A stretch of 64,000 nt of DNA from Liquidambar formosana. Lineage: Eukaryota > Streptophyta > Magnoliopsida > Saxifragales > Altingiaceae. Positions within the stretch are counted from its first letter, which is position 1; each line of letters opens with the position of its first letter. The notes below the pieces were generated by a model that was given only the letters and a program-made list of their open reading frames with translations, had not been told where the DNA came from and did not search any database. Of the stretch, positions 35,949 to 47,922 are shown in pieces. The position numbers and the translations under genes were made by a program. The stretch covers positions 26,647,763 through 26,711,762 of the forward strand of contig CM077832.1 of assembly GCA_039720395.1 (NCBI GenBank). The letters are read 5' to 3'.

Positions 35949-38746
35949 TATGAACCCAAGCAAATGGCCACGGGATTTTGGCAAATAGGTGAAAGACAAC
36001 AAAGGAAGGGAATCACCACCTCATTTTTTAAGGAAAAGAGGAAAACTATAAAAATGTTTTATTTCCAAAACCTCATGACTCCATTTTAAAAAGGAAAGGC
36101 AAAGTCTTTAAAACTAGAAAATTGGATTCGGGGGCTAAGTTACGAAGTGGGAAGGTTCTGGGCAAAGCCCATGGGCACCCACATCACTTGAGTTGGTCTC
36201 TCAATTTGATTGGGCTAATTTAATGATTTAATCACATTCAAATCAATATCAATCAATAAAATACAGCATGCATATCAATCACAAATCCATCATACTCCTC
36301 TAGCAATCATATGTGATGGATAAATTCATCCTAATCCACTAGAAATTAATCATAGTATGAATCCATCCTACTTCACTAGCAATCATATGTGATGGATAAA
36401 TGAATAAAAGAAAAAGAAAATCTAAGATACTTATTATCTTAGGGTGGACTTGAACATCAATTCAGTGCCTACGTACCATGCATGGAAATACATGGATCAA
36501 AGTCCACGTAGTTCGAAAAGAAGGGGTTATTTCCTTTTAAAAGAATTATGATAAACCCTTGATTTCCATTTATAAGGATAAAAGTTTCCAAAAAAACTCC
36601 CAAGATAGGAATAAAGAAGAATTTGAATTTGAATGGAAAAATAGAGTTTAAGAAACTAAGAGATTATAATGATCCTTTACCAAGGAAATAACCCAAGAGG
36701 GAGAAGGGAATGAGGGAAAGAAGTATACAATACCTGAACTTACCTTATGCAAATCACCTTCAAATTATTGCCAAATTAGCAAATAATTACCCTAATATTG
36801 TTATAGGGTAATTACCATGCTCAAATCACTTACCAATATGCTTAAATCATCACTATAAGGCATTAATAAAATCTAGACAGAATACTAGAAGTCCTAAAAT
36901 TAACCTAATAATCATGCAAAAGCAATAATTAAAAGAAAACAAGAAACCCTAGTATGCTCTTACATGTAATGACCTAGTCTACATGCACAAAACTAAGAAA
37001 AATATGCAAAAGACTATAATAATCATGAGAATATCATTAAGCATGTAAAAATATGCTTCCTTACGGCGAGCTTTCTTAAGCAAAATTATCCTAAGATAAT
37101 TTTACGTGGAAATCACCTTGTATGAAGGATCTATCAACATATCTTACATAAAATATATACTTAAGAACATAGTAGAAAAGATTTCATGCTTAAACACATT
37201 CCCAAATACCCTCATGCAAAATTCTATTCTCTAAAAAGGATAATTATCCTTAAAAAGGATAATTTCTCCAAAACCCTAGAAAATAAACTATATGAATGCA
37301 AAACCCAACATGGTTCAACTCCAAATCACATATATAAACCAACAATGATGAAGAAAAAACCAAATAATCACAGCAAATAGTCTATATGAAACATGCATGA
37401 CTTGAAGGGATAAAAAGGATAACGCTTTTAAAACCTTAGTAAACTAAAGCTTTTCATCATATTAAACCATGAATCATCCTAAAATCATTCATATAACATC
37501 ACAAAAGTATTGAATTCAACTAATAGGTAGAGCTACTACATGCACTAGAACTGTCATGAAGAAAGAAGAAGAAGAAGGAGGAAAACCCAATTTCAGCAAT
37601 TGAAGGTGTGTTTATTTCTTGTAGAACTTCCCTTTCCTTTTAAACAACTCTTCTCTTGCTTGTTTAGGGTTAGGGAGCCTTCCTTTGATGTTCTTCAACT
37701 CCCAATCTCGTAGTTCCCTCTCTCTCTAAGTGTAAAGTGCACTTTTAGCCCCTTTATGTGCTGAATATCATGTTCTTTATATAAGGGACTGACTTAATAA
37801 ACCAATGGCTAAGATTAATTCATTAAATAATGATCCTAGGGTTATTAGAGACTCTCTTGGTACTCAAACAACTCAAAGTTACTCAATTTTAGAAGGAAAC
37901 AACTTGCAAGGGCGGAAGAATCCGTCAAAAAGGGGAAAAAGCAGAAGAATCCTAAGTAATGACAGATTCCCTCGGGTGACCGTCTAGCTCCGGACGGTTA
38001 GCCGTTAGGGCCTGGATGGCTGACCAACTGGCCTTGGACAGTCCCCCGGGGGGCTCCCATCAGCTTACCTCGGTTAGACTCCTTCGCCTTCCGGAAGTCT
38101 TTTGGGGGTTAAATTAAGTCTGATTTTGACAAAATAAAAGCCAAAACAACCGTGGTTTGATAAAGAACACATTTTTAGACATTTTAGGACAAAAATTCTT
38201 AACCATGGGTACATGGTTAGGTTTTACAAAAGCGGTTAACCATAGTACACCATTGTCGCAAAGCTAGGGTTTGTACACAAGGTTGAGCCAAATGCTTTCC
38301 AATTCAAAATTCAACCTTTTAAAACATGTTTATGATGTAAATAAAGCCCGATTAAAGTTAAATGAGAGTAAATTGAGTGGGTCACATGAGTCGATTTGAG
38401 TAAAGCAAGAAAGGGTCTTTTAGCCAACTTTGAACCATTATGAGCCAAATTAATTTTAAACCTTTAATTCATCAAATTGAACTTATATGTCCATATGAAT
38501 TCAAAGGAACAACTTAGGACTCATTTCAAAGTCAAACGGAAAGTGTACGACTTAAAAGACAATTATGCCCTCAAAGTCGCAAAAGTTCTTATTAACTATT
38601 GAAATGAACTCCAAATCACTTCAAAATTCATACACATGATATTCAATGACATAAAATCCTAGTGTAAATGCCTAGATTCAAAAATAAAATAAAAACTTAC
38701 ATGAAATGATGACCTCTAACTAGGGTGACAAAAATAGTGTGTGACA
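35949..38746 (-). mobile_element. Solo LTR, family A (copy 1), inside the hAT element
   Basis: Ends at 38746 with GGGTGACAAAAATAGTGTGT followed by GACA (minus strand TGTCACAC...) and begins TATGAACCC at 35949. Flanks CTAAC (35944-35948) and TTAAC (38747-38751) fit a 5-bp target duplication with one transition. It carries the family's conserved ACGTAG/TTCGAA segment near 36500, a TATA box (37776-37783, minus) and the GC-rich inverted-repeat cluster at 37976-38055. Confidence 0.85.
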
Positions 38747-38751
38747 TTAAC

Positions 38752-39464
38752 TACCAGATACAAAAAGATAACACTATACAAAATTTTATTAGTTCACAAA
38801 AAAAAAAGAAAAAAGAAAAAAAATGATAATACGTAATAATAATCAAAATTATAGATCTTTTCCTTTTATATAAGCATGAAAAATTTGTGCGAGGCAAAAA
38901 ATATGAGAAATAGGTTTATAACTTTTAAGTTTATAACCTTTAAGGCTTCAAATCTTCAACTAATGCACTACTGTCTCCTGCTAGTTGCTTTCTTCTCAAC
39001 TTCGTTTAATCTTTAACTAGTTTCAAGTTATACTGAAGTTTTGATTTCTGAAGTCTAAACTAACTGGTTTGGTTTCTCAATGCAGCAAAAAAAGAATAAT
39101 ATATAGGGATGCTCATACTGGAAGGAGTGCTAGTGTTTCACACTTTCACGTGAAAGGTTGTGTTTGGTTTTTTATACTAGAAGGAGTGCTAGACTGCTAG
39201 TGTTTCACACTTTCACTTTCACTGTGAAAGGCTGATCACCAGTGGAGCAGGGGAGCACTTTCAAGGGACTAATAATGCATGAAAAGTGATTGAAAACTGG
39301 AAAAGCCTAATGTTTCACACTTTCACGTGAAACTGTGAAAGCTTGGTCACCCCTTAAAGTAGTGGAATATATTCAAGGACAAAAAACCAGAAAAGTCATC
39401 AGTAAACAGCAAAAAAAAAAAAGGCTGATCACCCACTCAGTGCAAATGATATACTTCACAGGGC
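38752..39464. repeat. hAT interior with repeated hairpins
   Basis: GTGTTTCACACTTTCAC occurs near 39134 and 39200 and, in slightly changed form, near 39310; each is followed by a CACTTTCACGTGAAA-type self-complementary run or its variant. Otherwise AT-rich with no gene. Confidence 0.6.
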
Positions 39465-39680
39465 CAATATCGACGATATATCGTTGATATCCCCATGATA
39501 AATCATGGAATTCAGATGATATTTAAAGATATCGAGATATTGTCGATATATCAACGATATTCTCGATATTTTGGTTTTTTGAAAATCTTTTAATTTTGCA
39601 TCAAAATATTGTATCGTCCACCTCCAATATGGCAATATATCATGATATATCGACGATATATCACGATTTTTAAGTCCCTG
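39465..39680. repeat. Right subterminal array and terminus of the hAT element
   Basis: At least nine near-palindromic ATATCGACGATATATCG-like words in 215 bp, ending in AAGTCCCTG at 39680. Confidence 0.75.
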
Positions 39681-40497
39681 GATGTAATTGTAACCTATAA
39701 ACTATAACAAAAGAGTTTTTTGTTAGATATCTATTCACCTCATTAAGGACAACACCATGAACCATATGCTAGGTGTTATTCATGATTAGTAGAAGCCCTA
39801 ATTGATATAAGTGAGTTATAATCAATTAAGGAATTGGAAGGAGTTCTAGTTAGACTCTTAATGGAAAGAGTTCCATTGTGCACACCTCGTGCTATTCCTA
39901 CTACATGATGATGTGAACCCAATGGGTCACAAACTGATTATGCTAAGAGAGCTTAAAGTCTATGAGAGAAAGGGCTTTAGTGAATAAATAATAGTTCTTT
40001 AAGGGCCTATTTTGTATTTGATACAAATAATAGGGGTTATTGTGCAATTTAGGGAAATTGCACAAAACCCTATTAGGGTTTCCCCTCTATGGCCGGCCCT
40101 CCTTAGTGGGCATAAATAAGTCACACTTATGTGTGACTTGGCATAAGTTGCAAGCAAAAAAAACCTTAGCTATCCAACTTTGGTGGCTGCACCTCTCACT
40201 CTCTTCTCTTTTCCACCTCTTGCAACAACAAGAAGAAAGAAGAAAAGATTTGAAGCTCAAGCTAGGTGTGGATACCATTAGAGGCAATACAATTGGATTG
40301 CTAGTTCACTATTGCCCAGAATTCAAGCTTGGAGCAAAAAAGGAAAAGACTTTCAAGCTGTAAGTATTCTAACCCTCTTTGTAGTTAGGGTTTATGTTTT
40401 GTATTAATGCATAGTTAGATTCATGGGCTGTGGAATCGTAGGAAAAATTTTTATATTCTGTACCTTGATTTTTTTCTTCTAGTTTGATTCCCAACAG

Positions 40498-40510
40498 TGG
40501 TATTAGAGCC
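40498..40510 (+). promoter_or_regulatory. Primer binding site of the copia element
   Basis: TGGTATTAGAGCC, one change from the TGGTATCAGAGCC site complementary to initiator Met-tRNA, two bases after the LTR end. Confidence 0.88.
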
Positions 40511-41505
40511 ATGATTATGCTTAATACAAAATACATATGGGCTGGTCATTATGGTAATGGTTGAATGATTGAAATTTTGGAAATTAATTTTCTGCATATT
40601 TGTTTTTCCCCTTTGGCCGAACCTAGGGTTATGAACCCTAGGTCAATTCTCTTCTACTCCTCTTCTAAATCATGGTTAAGGGTAGCCATTGATGTAAGGG
40701 TTGCATAGGTTTTAAGTTTGGGGAAGAGAAAAAAAAAAAAGCTAGGTTTTTTCTTCAAGAGCCGAATCTGGGTTTTAGAACCCTAGGGTTCTTGCAATTA
40801 ATTCTAATTAAAGCTGCTGTATTTTTTATAGCAATTCATTGTAGGATCATTGTACATAATGTATATATGATTTTCTTTAAGTTTCAAAAGAGTTTTGATG
40901 AAAAAAGATTCAAAAAGTTTGAAAATTTTTCATGAACAACATAGCAGATTTTTCTGCAAAAATGTCATCAATGGAGTTTTGATTAGAGCTTGAGCTAGGG
41001 AACTCCAAATTGCATGAAACCACTTGCATTAGTTTCCTAAGACATGTAGGATACTGGGAAAATTCATTTGGTAGCCTAACTTAATCATCTTGCTGGGTTT
41101 TTAAATCAATTTGCGACATTAGACAGTATGATGTCAATTCTAGATAGCCTACTGTTTTTTGAATTGTTTAGAACAATTGGGGATGATTTGATCATCCAAT
41201 CTACTTCTATTAGCTTAGTAATTCATGTAGAGACATGATACAAAAGCTGGTTTTAATGGAGGAGTCGAATTGATTGAGTTTTAGAAGCTTTTGTGCCATT
41301 GAAGGTCTTTATCAATGGCTCTAGCAATGGGTTTTAGAAACCCTAATCAATTTTGATGATGGCAGCCACTTAGGCCACCCCACACGTGACCATGGGCTTG
41401 GCCCACACCCTAGAAACTCTCTCCCATGGCTGGCCATGGCCTCCCATAGCCGTTGGTGGCCATGGTAGCCTAGCTAAGCCAAATTAACCCCTTGAAGGTG
41501 GCGGC
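40511..41505 (+). other. Untranslated leader of the copia element
   Basis: Repeated ACCCTAGG/TAGGGTT words and AT-rich sequence; no gag-like frame is visible. The leader resumes at 44184 after a solo LTR. Confidence 0.6.
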
Positions 41506-44178
41506 TGTCACACCCCATTTTTGTCACCTTAGCGAGGACATATCATTTCATGTAGGATTTTGAGTCCTTTTCGGGTCTAGTCTTTTGCATTGAGTTTCTA
41601 TGGCATCGAATATAATTTGTATGAATTTTGAAGTGATTTGGAGTTCATCTCGATAGTCAATAAGAACTTTTGCGACTTTAAGGGCATAATCGTCTTTTAA
41701 GTCGTATATTTTCCATTTGACCTTGAAATGAATCCCGAGTCATTCCCATGAGTTCATATGGTTACATAAAGTCTATATATAGGTTCAATTTCATGAATTA
41801 ATGGTTTAAGATCAATTCGGCTCATAGTGGTTCGGGTTGGCTAAAAGACCCTTTCTTGGTTTGCTCAAATTGACTCATAAGACCCAACCAATTTTCTCTC
41901 ATTTGACTTCAATTGAGCTTTATTTACATCCTAGGTATGTTTAGAAAGATCGAATTTCGATTGGGAAAGCATTCGGTTCGACCTTGTGTACAAACCTAGC
42001 TTAGCGACAGTGAAGCACCATGGTTAACCACCTTTGTAAAACCTAACCATGCACCCATGGTTAAGGATTTCTGTCCTAAAATGCTTAAAAATGTGTTCCC
42101 CTTCGAAACACGGTCGTTTTGGCTTTTATTTCGTCAAAATCGGACTTAATTTGAACATTTTAGGACTTCTGAAGCAAGTGGGAGTCAAAACCGGAGTGAA
42201 ATAAGGAGAGCCCTCGAGTAACCGTCCGGGGCTAGACGGTCAGCTGTCCAAGCCCAGACGGCTAACCGTCCAGGCCTAGTTGGTCACCTGAGGACTCCGT
42301 CCTTAACTCAAATTCTAACTCTTCTTTCCCTCTTTTGACGGTTTCCTCCTCCATTACAACTTGTTTTCTCTTAAGAGTGTGTAAGTTTGAGTTATTTGAG
42401 CACCAAGAGAGTCTCTAATAGCCCTAGGATCATTGTTTAATGAATTAATCTTAGCCATTGGTTTAGGGGGTCAATTCTCTATATAAAGGACATGATATTC
42501 AGCACATAGGGGGAGGTTAATTGCACTTTACACTTAGAGAGAGAGGGAGCTACAAGTTTGGAGAGCTAGAAGGACATCAAGAGAAGACTTTTCAACCCTA
42601 AGCAAGGAAGAGAATAAGGACTTTGAAGGCAAGGGAGGTTCTACAAGAGGTAAACACACTTTCAATTGCTGAAATTAGACTTTTCTCCTTCATCTTCTAC
42701 TCCTTTCTTTAGGATAGTTCTAGTGCATGTAGTAACTCTTCTTATGGATTGAATTCAATGCTTTTGTGATGTTATGTGAAGGATTTTAGGATGGTTCATA
42801 GTTTAATATGCTTGATAGGCCTTAGTTTGCTAGGGTTTTGAAAGTATTAACCTTTTTATCATTCTAAATTATGCATGTTCCATATAGCATATTCGCTGTG
42901 ATTGTTATCATGAGTTGATACTCCTGTTAGTTAATATTGGTGATATAAATGATATTCATGATGATTTTGGCATGTGTTAGAGTCATTTCATATGTTTTAA
43001 TGCATAGTTGTGAAATTAGGGTTTCGGTAACCCTAAATTCACACAAGTTTCCTATAGCATGATAGAATAGGTTTTCTCTTTTGTTTTTCTTCATGGTTAT
43101 TATATATATGATATATATAGAATAACTATGATAGTTTTTGCATGCATGTAGTGGATTTTTAGGGTTTTATGCATAACATGAGATTAGGGTTGCATTAAAG
43201 TCTCTATTTATTCACTGTTTTTGTTGATAACATGATTAGTGGATGACTTTGAGCCTTAATACTATTCTGTCTAGATTGTTATGTTATCTTTTTTGATATG
43301 CTTTGAGCACGTGTAAGGGTGCGAACAGGTGCAATAGTTGCCTTATTGCAAATAAGGTCGCTATGGCTTAAGCTTGATATTGCTTGGAGTAAATTGCACA
43401 AGGTAAGTAGGGTATGAAGTGCCCTAATTCACTTTTCTTCTATCTTCTTTTCTCTTCCCCCTCTTTAGGGTTATTTCTTAATACGAACACATGGTCCTAA
43501 TCAAAGGTTTCCTTAATTGATAAAATTCTGATTTTCTCTCAAAGTTCCTATCTTGTGGAAGTAACTTGTTTTCAAACTTGGTTTATTTATCAAATTCTAT
43601 TTCAAATGAGGAAACTTAGGGTTTTTACCATAGGTTTGTATTAGGTTGTAACCCTTTTCTTTTCGAACTACGTGGACTTTGATCCATGTATTTCGCTGTA
43701 TGGTACGTAGGCTCTCTTCATGAGGCTCAAGTCCGTTCTAGGATCCAAGTATCCTAGGCTTTTCTTTTCTTTTCTTTCTTTTTGTTTTGTTTTATTTGTT
43801 TGATTATGCATGGATGAGTGGATGGAATATATGTTATGCATGCTGCCTTGTGATGGTATATGCTGATATTTGAGTGAAAAAAGATCTTAAGTTAGCCCAA
43901 TTAAATTAAGAGACCAACTCGGGCGATGTGGGTGCCTATGGGCTTTGCCCAAAACCTTCCCACGTCGTAACTTAGCCCCCAAATCCAATTTTCTGGTTTC
44001 AAAGATTTTGCTTTTCCTTTAATGGAGTTATGTGGTTTTGAAAATAAAACATTTTTGTGGTTTTCCTCTTTTCCCTAAAAAAACAAGGTGGCGACTCTTT
44101 TTCGTTTATTGTCTTTTAAACCCCTGTATCTTTTCGCCAAACACCCTTGTGGGCGCCGTGCATTTCCGTGGGTTCACA
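41506..44178 (+). mobile_element. Solo LTR, family A (copy 2), complete
   Basis: 2673 bp, TGTCACACCCCATTTTTGTC to GTGGGTTCACA, flanked by the perfect 5-bp target duplication GCGGC (41501-41505, 44179-44183). It is the best-preserved copy of the family. Inside are the GC-rich cluster (42211-42300), a TATA box, a GAACTACGTGGACTTTGATC segment (about 43670) and GGTGGCGACTC near the end. No coding domain. Confidence 0.93.
42480..42487 (+). promoter_or_regulatory. TATA box of LTR family A
   Basis: TATATAAA, conserved at the same relative place in the other copies (46614-46621; minus strand 37776-37783 and 49605-49612; TATAAATA at 60338-60345). Confidence 0.7.
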
Positions 44179-44183
44179 GCGGC

Positions 44184-44434
44184 ACACTAGGGTTTCTTAG
44201 GAAACCCTAATTAGAGTTAATGATGAGACCCTTATCGTTTATGGCATTAATTAAAACCCTAATTAGCACTATTAATTACATTAATTAAAGAGTTAATGAT
44301 TGGTCATTAATGACCAATCATGGTTATTAAAAATTAGGGTATGATTAGTTGCATTAAATGATGTCTAAGGTTTATGATTTTGGAAACCATAATTAGTATA
44401 CTTAATTAAGAGTAATTAATAGGGTTTGAAGAAA
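44184..44434 (+). other. Copia leader, second part
   Basis: TTAATTA-rich sequence continuing the leader. It changes abruptly into integrase-coding sequence at about 44435, so a deletion or recombination joint is likely here. Confidence 0.5.
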
Positions 44435-45634
44435 TTGCATTACAAAATGTACATTGCTTCTCCGCTTTAAATGAAAATAATTGGTTATGGCATAGGAGAC
44501 TTGGACATACAAGTATGGATTTGATTTCAAAACTTTCTAGGCATGAACTTATTAGAGGTTTACCAAAGCAAAATTTACAAAAGATAGAGTTTGTAGCGCA
44601 TGCCAATTTGGAAAACAAATCAAGTCTTCTTTCAAAACAAAACTTCATATTTCAACTTCAAGACCTTCGTAACTTATACATATGGACTTATTTGGACCTA
44701 TTGCTATTGCAAGCTTTGGAGGAAAGCATTATGCATTTGTAATTGTTGATGACTACTCTAGATATACATGGGTGTTCTTCCTTGCACATAAAGATGAGAC
44801 TCATGCTACATTTGTAACATATTGTAGAAGGGTCTAAAATAAGAAAGGTTATACCATTACATATGTTAGGAGTGATAGGGGGAGTGAATTTGTCAATAAG
44901 GATATTGAACAATATTGTGATGAGAATGGATTTGGTCACAATTTCTCCGCTCTTAGAACTCCTCAACAAAATGGTGTGGTAACACTTAAAGAAATGTCTA
45001 GAACCATGATTAATAAACATTCACTACCTCAATATTTTTGGGTCCGAGGCCGTTAATACTTCATACTATGTAATGAATAAAGTGCTATTAAGATCCAAAC
45101 TTGGTAAGACTCCTTATGAATTGTGGAATGATAAGAAACCTAATATAGATTACTTTAAAGTCTTTGGTTGTAAATGCTTTATACTAAATGATAGAGATAA
45201 ACTTTCTAAATTAGATTCTAAATCCGATGAAGGTGTATTTCTTGGTTATTCTATGAAGAGTAAAGCATATAGAGTCTTTAACAAGAGAACTTTAACCGTT
45301 CAAGAATCTATGCATATTGTATTTGATAAAACAAACCCTCTTGCCACAAAGAGAAATGTGGATGATGATGATGATGATGTAGGTACAAGTTTGCTCTTAC
45401 AAGTTGAAAACTTGAATCTAAATGACAAGCAAGACTCATAAGACAAAGGCAAAGAAAAAGAAGAATATGAAGTCATTGAAGACAAGAAACTGGAAGAAGA
45501 AGTTGAAATTGAAAATGCTCCACTTCATCTGGATGTTACCAAGAATTGGAAATTTGTGAGGAATCATCCTAAAGATCAAATCTTAGGTAGACCCTCACGT
45601 GGGGTAAGAACTCGTTCTTCCATGAGAAATATTT
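44435..45634 (+). pseudogene. Copia (Sirevirus-like) pre-integrase and integrase, broken
   Basis: Starts with the pre-integrase signature WHRRLGHTSMDLISKLSRHE. Where the family has the Cys pair of the HHCC zinc finger, the frame reads VAHANLEN, so the Cys are lost. The integrase core follows in shifted frames: IVDDYSRYTW and VRSDRGSEF supply two acidic contexts, but the third motif reads PQQNGVVTLKE, lacking Glu at the usual place. A stop lies at about 44835, with another break near 45050. The frame 45073-45441 carries KTPYELWNDKKPN, VFGCKCFILND, FLGYSMKSKAYRVFNKRTL and an Asp run encoded by GAT repeats. The reading continues across the LTR insertion at 45640 into the reverse transcriptase at 56159. 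Confidence 0.88.
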
Positions 45635-46613
45635 GTGATTGTCACACCCCATTTTTGTCACCCTAGTTAGAGGTCATCATTTTATGTAGGTTTTAATTTT
45701 ATTTTTGAGTGTAGGCATTTGCATTAGGTTTTTAAGGTATTATAGATTATGCATATGAATTTTGGTTTGATTTGGAGGATGTTTCAATAGTTAATTAGAG
45801 ATTTTGTGACTTTAAGGGCATTATTGTCTTTTAGGTCGTATATTTTCTATTTGACTTTAAAATGATCTCTAAGTTGTCAATTAGAGTTCATATGGATATA
45901 TAAAGTCTATTTATAGGTTCAATTTGATGAATTAATGGTTTAAAATCAATTTGGCTCAGAATGGTTCAGGTTGGCTGAAAGACCCTCTCTTGGTTTGCTT
46001 AAATCGACTCACGTGACCCAATTAATTTTCTCTCATTTAACTTCAATTGGACCTTATTTTATCCCTAAACATGTTTTAAAAGATTGGATTTTGGTTTGGA
46101 AAACATTTGGCTCAACCCTATGTGCAAACCTTAGCTTTGCGACGATGGTGCACAGCGGTTAGCCACCTTTGTAAAACCTAACCATGTACCCTATGGTTAA
46201 GGATTTTTGTCCCAAAATATCTAAAAATGTGTTCCTTTTCAAACCATGGTCGTTTTGGCTTTTATTTCGTCAAAATTGGACTTAATTTGACCCCAGGAAA
46301 GAATTCTAGAAGGCTTAGAAGTCTAAAACAAGGCATGCTGAAGAGGGCCCTCAGGTGACCGAGTAAGGTTGGTTGGTCAGCCGTCCAAGCCCTGACAGCT
46401 GACCAGCCTTGGTCGGTCATCCCGAGGGACTCTGTCTTTAAGTGAATTTCTACTTCTTCTTCCCTATTTTGACAGATTCTTCCGCCCTTACAAGTTGTTT
46501 CCTTCTAAAATTGAGTAACTTTGAGTTGTTTGAGCAACAAGAGAGTCTCTAATAGTCCTAAGATCATTATTTAATAAATTAATCTTAGCCATTGGTTTAT
46601 TATATCAGTCCCC

Positions 46614-46621
46614 TATATAAA
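46614..46621 (+). promoter_or_regulatory. TATA box of solo LTR copy 3
   Basis: TATATAAA at the family's conserved place. Confidence 0.6.
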
Positions 46622-47922
46622 GAACATGATATTCAGCACATAAGGGGGGCCACAAGTGCACTTTATACTTAGAAAGAGGGGAGCTACGAATTTAGGGAGT
46701 TAAAGAACATCAAAGAGAGGTTCTCTAACCCTAAGCAAGCAAGAGAAGAGTTATTTCAAAGGCAAGTGAAGTTCTACAAGAGGTAAATCATCTTTCAATT
46801 GCTGAAATTAGGGTTTCTTCTTCTTCTACTCCTTCTTCTTCTATGATGGTTCCAATGCATGTAGTAGCTCTACATATTAATTGAATCTAGTGCTTTTGTG
46901 ATGTTATATGAATGATTTTAGGATGGTTCATGATTTAATATGCTTTATAATCTTTAGTTTACTAGAGTTTTTGAAAGCATCATCTTTGTTATCCTTATTT
47001 CATGCAAGTTTATATAGCATGTTTAGCCTAGCTTTTTGAGTTGTTGTTAATCATGGTTGGTCTTTATATGCTACATATAGTTGAATCATGGTAGGTTTGC
47101 ATTTAGATATTGGATTTTCTAGGGTTTTTGAGATGTTATCCTTTTCTATCCTTTTTAGGGGGTAAGGTTTTGCATGAGGGTATTCAAGAATGTGTTTAAG
47201 CATGAAATCTTTTCTACTATGCTCTTAAGTATATATTTTATGTAAGATATGTTGATTAGATCCTTTATACAAGGTGATTTCCACATAAAATTATCTTAGT
47301 ATAATTTTGCTTAAGAAAGCTCGCCGTAAGAAGGCCTATTTTCATGTTTTACATAAAATATCATACTTTTGACTTGAGTTAGTTTTGTTTGCATACTTAA
47401 TAATATTATTCTCATAATTATTATAGAGTCTTTTGCATATTTTTCTTACTTTTGTGCATGTAGACTAGGTTATTGCATGTAGGAGCATACTAAGGTTTCT
47501 TGTTTCCTTTTAATTATTGCTTTGGCATGATTATTAGGATCATTTTGGGACTTTTAGTATTCTGTACATATTGTATTAATGCCTTATAGTGATGATTTGA
47601 GCATGTTGGTAAGTGATTTGAGCATGGTAATTACCCTATAGCAATAGTAGGGTATTTATTTGCTAAATTGGCAATAATTTGAATGTGATTTGCATAAGGT
47701 AAGTTCAAGTATTGTATACTTCTTTCTCTTATTCCTTTCTCCCTCTTAGGGTTATTTCCTTGGTAAAGAATCATGATAATCTTTTGGTTTCTTAAAATCT
47801 GTTTTCCCATTCAAATTCAAATTCTTCTTTATTCCTGTCTTAGAAGCTCTTTTAGAAACTTTTATCCTTATAAATGGAAATCAAGGGTTTATCATAATTC
47901 TTTTAAAAAGAAATAACCCGTT

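Larger units (their letters stand above)
27984..39680 (-). mobile_element. 11.7-kb hAT transposon nested in a copia LTR
   Basis: Flanked by the 8-bp target duplication GATGTAAT (27976-27983 and 39681-39688). The right end, read on the minus strand, starts CAGGGACTTAAAAATCGTG; the left end starts CAATGTCTTTAATATCAAT, a decayed inverted copy. Both ends hold many ATATCG/CGATAT words in about 200 bp, a subterminal array as expected for transposase binding in hAT elements. The interior holds a minus-strand BED/DUF659/hAT-C transposase gene with stops and frameshifts, a 296-bp satellite-like array, a solo LTR and a second LTR-like insertion. Without the two insertions it would be about 6.5 kb. Confidence 0.88.
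27130..40496 (+). mobile_element. Copia 5' LTR (family B) split by a hAT element
   Basis: The LTR starts TGTTAGAGTTATGCCC at 27130, runs to 27983, resumes at 39681 and ends CCCAACA at 40496, directly before a primer binding site. Without the hAT element and its duplicated 8 bp it is about 1.66 kb, matching the 1647-bp solo copy of the same family at 49870-51516 on the other strand. The two align through both halves, which proves the join. Confidence 0.88.

Noticed and set aside
37805..37987. 60-codon frame MAKINSLNNDPR..., repeated at 49634
   Set aside because: It lies antisense in LTR family A copies and is shared only because the LTRs are related; no sign of a protein family.
40040..40363. 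107-codon plus-strand frame
   Set aside because: Lies inside the copia LTR just before its primer site; the matching region of the solo LTR (about 50000-50330, minus) does not keep it as an open frame by eye.
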